A stretch of 53,550 bases of DNA from Pseudomonas sp. EpS/L25 (GTDB lineage Bacteria; Pseudomonadota; Gammaproteobacteria; Pseudomonadales; Pseudomonadaceae): NCBI RefSeq assembly GCF_001512295.1, contig NZ_LNUP01000001.1:1-53550 (forward strand). The letters are read 5' to 3'. The notes under the pieces are model-generated. The model saw nothing but the letters and a program-made list of their open reading frames with translations. It was not told the DNA's origin and did no database searches. Positions 52,109 through 53,550 of the stretch are shown here, one piece after another. Made by a program: the position numbers and the translations under genes. The stretch's first letter is position 1. Every line of letters starts with the position of its first letter.

Positions 52109-52423
52109 TCAGGCCGCCTGGGGCTTGCTGCGCGACCAGAGCAGGTCGTATGTGCCGTCCTCGCTTTCGAGCAGGCGGGCATAGATCGGGGTCGGAAACG
52201 AAGGGTCGTCGAGGGTCACGGAGATGTAGTCACGCCCGGCCTCGCTGGTCTTTTTCCAGCCTGCACCGATGTCGTGGCCGGCGGCCTGGACGCGGAAGTC
52301 AGGGGCCTTCTCGCTGTCGCTCTTGTCGTTGGGTACCAGCTTGACCTTGATGTTGAGCATCAAGGTGTGCAGCGTGCCGATGTAGCCGTTCTTGTCTGCG
52401 GTGAAGGTGCCGATGTTAGCCAT
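52109..52423 (-). CDS. DUF736 protein
   Basis: 104 residues from ATG 52423 with a strong GAAAGGAG site. DUF736 pattern: MANIGTFTADKNGYIGTLHT ... KAPDFRVQAAGHDIGAGWKK, YISVTLDDPSFPTPIYARL. A small single-domain protein present in nearly all Tn4371-like ICEs; nucleic-acid binding has been suggested but is unproven. The 274 bases upstream (52424-52697) hold its promoter region and no gene. A decayed copy lies at 52698-52905 on the other strand. Confidence 0.92.
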   Translation of the reverse strand: MANIGTFTADKNGYIGTLHTLMLNIKVKLVPNDKSDSEKAPDFRVQAAGHDIGAGWKKTSEAGRDYISVTLDDPSFPTPIYARLLESEDGTYDLLWSRSKPQAA

Positions 52424-52697
52424 GGTGATTTCTCCTTTCGGGTTGACCAAGGTCGCGCCAGTGCGTCCTTGTTGTGATCCGGCCGGTGGAGGATGGGCTG
52501 GCCGCACCGCGCAGCGGTCGCAACGCAGTGGAGAGCCTGGAGGCGAAAAGAATTTGTTCCGCGAGGAATGCGCGTAGCGCAGGGGAAATTGTTTTCGCTG
52601 GAAGGTTGCGGCCATGAAGCCCAAGGCGCAGCCGTGCCTCCACCAGGATTCACGACAAACAAGGACGTACTGGCGCTGCCTCAATCCGAATGGTGAC

Positions 52698-52905
52698 ATG
52701 GCCGACTCGGCCTCTCCGCTGGAGGGCTACATTGGCACGCTGCATACCCTGTTCGCGCACGCCGCACCCCAACGGCAAGAGCGACCGCGAGAAAGCTGGC
52801 GTCGCCTACGGCGGCGTCCTGCCTCGTCATGGCGGCAAGGCAGAAGACCCGCGAGGCCGGGCACGAACACTGTGCTACTGACCCATCCTTCGTGTCCGGG
52901 CTATT
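52698..52905 (+). pseudogene. Decayed inverted copy of the DUF736 gene
   Basis: Starting at ATG 52698 the DNA follows the DUF736 gene with several indels: GYIGTLHTL remains in one frame, then PNGKSDREKAGVAYGG in another, and later the base stretch CGAGGCCGGGC is kept. The intact gene's order (gene, then the GCGCCCCGCCT hairpin) is also kept, as the same stem follows at 52974. No functional protein is possible. Confidence 0.75.
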
Positions 52906-52973
52906 GAACCGCCAGCGTGGGGGACAGCACGCACCTGCACAACCTGCCGCAGCAAGCGCCAGCGTGTTTGCCC

Positions 52974-52997
52974 GCGCCCCGCCTCCAGGCGGGGCGC
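52974..52997. repeat. Second copy of the DUF736-linked hairpin
   Basis: GCGCCCCGCCT, loop CC, AGGCGGGGCGC: same 11-bp arms as at 52073-52096, behind the decayed DUF736 copy. Confidence 0.75.
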
Positions 52998-53144
52998 TGG
53001 TCGATCCGATCCGGCGCAGCCGGTTCGGCCGCTGGGAGGGGCGCCAAGCGGCGCGCGGCGGGGATAGCCCGTAGGGCGGTCCCCTGGAGGCAAGCGCAGC
53101 GCGCAGCACCGGGCGCGGCCACTGCAGCGCCCGGTTTTGCATTC

Positions 53145-53220
53145 ACCGCGCCCAGGCCGGAACGGCCTGGGCGCGGTGCTGAACGCCTTCCGCGAAGCGC
53201 CCCGGCCTCGACCGGGGCGC
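53145..53220. repeat. Cluster of GC-rich perfect hairpins
   Basis: A 15-bp stem ACCGCGCCCAGGCCG with loop GAA (53145-53177), preceded by CCGGGCG/CGCCCGG then TTTTGC (about 53109-53138), and a 9-bp stem GCGCCCCGG/CCGGGGCGC (53197-53220). The set lies just behind the stop of the 53237 fragment and probably serves as terminators. Confidence 0.55.
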
Positions 53221-53236
53221 TTGCCTTCTGCGCGGG

Positions 53237-53374
53237 TTAAGCGGCCAGCGCCTCGGAGGACTCATCCACCCTTGCCTCGGCGTTCTCTGGGGTGTCCTGG
53301 CCGTCTTCCTGCGCGGCCTCCTGCGGACCTGCGATCTTGCAGAAGGCGGGCATCCAGCCCGTACCCTCGGCCAG
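53237..53374 (-). pseudogene. 3' remnant of an ICE backbone gene (ParB-like suspected)
   Basis: Minus-strand frame from a TGA at 53377-53375 to TAA 53239-53237: LAEGTGWMPAFCKIAGPQEA then an acidic tail ending DESSEALAA. The LAEGTGW phrase reminds of ParB-like proteins carried next to DUF736 in these ICEs, but the match is from memory. Upstream coding is broken 40-odd bases before the IS5-type end at 53421. Confidence 0.4.
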
Positions 53375-53417
53375 TCACGTGCAGGCAGCCGGCAATTCTG
53401 GAGCCGTCAACTCCATC

Positions 53418-53550
53418 CTAGGCTCTGTACGAAAAATACTGGCGCAGACAGCGCAGCGTGCAAGCGAGCGTGACCATCGCCGCGAAACTTTTTGCCAGCT
53501 TGTCGTAGCGAGTGCCGATCCTGCGACTCTCCTTCAGCCAGCCGAACATC
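53418..53550 (-). CDS. IS5/IS427-group transposase, C-terminal end (partial)
   Basis: The frame entering from the right edge ends MFGWLKESRRIGTRYDKLAK ... LACTLRCLRQYFSYRA, the typical C-terminus of IS427-group IS5 transposases. The terminal repeat GGCTCTGTACGAAAAAT runs from 53421 and the stop TAG takes its last bases from the flanking CTA. Same terminal repeat as the palindrome at 24768-25379, which carries only the N-terminal half, so both may derive from one element type. Confidence 0.85.
   Translation of the reverse strand, partial: MFGWLKESRRIGTRYDKLAKSFAAMVTLACTLRCLRQYFSYRA

Larger units (their letters stand above)
28329..53550. mobile_element. Tn4371-family integrative and conjugative element, integrase end not in window
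   Basis: The gene order trbI-G-F-L-J-E-D-C-B, traG, LysR regulator, relaxase, traF, DUF2840, parA, repA, AlpA-like, DUF2285, DUF2958, DUF736 is the conserved backbone of Tn4371-like ICEs. The trb end is next to the tRNA. The integrase/parB end should lie beyond 53550, unless it was lost where the IS5-type element has interrupted the backbone (53237-53550). Confidence 0.88.

Overview
The window looks like a Pseudomonas chromosome (GC-rich, roughly two-thirds G+C by eye; mntH/mntR, acr3-arsC and many LysR regulators fit the P. oryzihabitans/psychrotolerans side of the genus, but that placement is inference). It carries about 25 kb of a Tn4371-family integrative and conjugative element (ICE) on its right half. 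Nearly all ICE genes are on the minus strand.

Left part (1-24.7 kb), chromosomal. It begins with the tail of an IS30-type transposase, then a coiled-coil DUF4041/T5orf172 GIY-YIG-like protein and a membrane GGDEF-EAL protein. Next come a MITE-like repeat and a chimeric gene scar (MBL-fold start joined to a SnoaL end). A DsbA-like oxidoreductase divergent from a LysR regulator, a DJ-1/PfpI protein and a secreted bluetail-type surface protein follow. A metal(loid) operon arsR-acr3-arsC-chrA is next. After a LysR regulator, an acetyltransferase and an MFS carrier comes a compact five-gene operon (19779 down to 14712): TIM-barrel epimerase, 2-oxoglutarate/Fe(II) oxygenase, polar amino-acid-type binding protein, fused permease-ATPase and class II aldolase. 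It looks like uptake plus breakdown of an unidentified small molecule. A soluble PAS-PAS chemoreceptor, mntR and mntH (with a perfect palindromic operator), a 114-bp MITE overlapping the mntH stop codon, and a membrane protein complete this part.

Middle (24.7-28.3 kb). A perfect 612-bp palindrome, made of two head-to-head copies of the first ~306 bp of an IS5/IS427-group element, sits where the front of a Gabija-like OLD nuclease gene (gajA) should be. Only the Toprim C-terminus of gajA remains; the UvrD-like helicase gajB is intact. A CAU-anticodon tRNA with a good promoter follows on the minus strand.

Right part (about 28.33-53.4 kb), the ICE. Starting from its tRNA-side end it has a PIN/HTH toxin-antitoxin pair, then a translationally coupled mating-pore operon transcribed toward that end (traG, an RHH gene, trbB, C, D, E, J, an exclusion-type lipoprotein, trbL, F, G, I, DUF2274). 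Then come eexN and a LysR-type (TraR-like) regulator, a small low-GC accessory insert, the relaxase with a hairpin-rich candidate oriT upstream, and a maintenance block (TraF peptidase, DUF2840, RHH, ParA, RepA with three iteron-like repeats). Last are an AlpA-like regulator, DUF2285, DUF2958, an XRE regulator and DUF736. The ICE shows wear: a frameshifted lipoprotein gene, an amber codon in the AlpA-like gene, a decayed inverted copy of DUF736, and an IS5-type element at the right edge beside a broken gene. The integrase is not in the window. No rRNA and no CRISPR array were seen.
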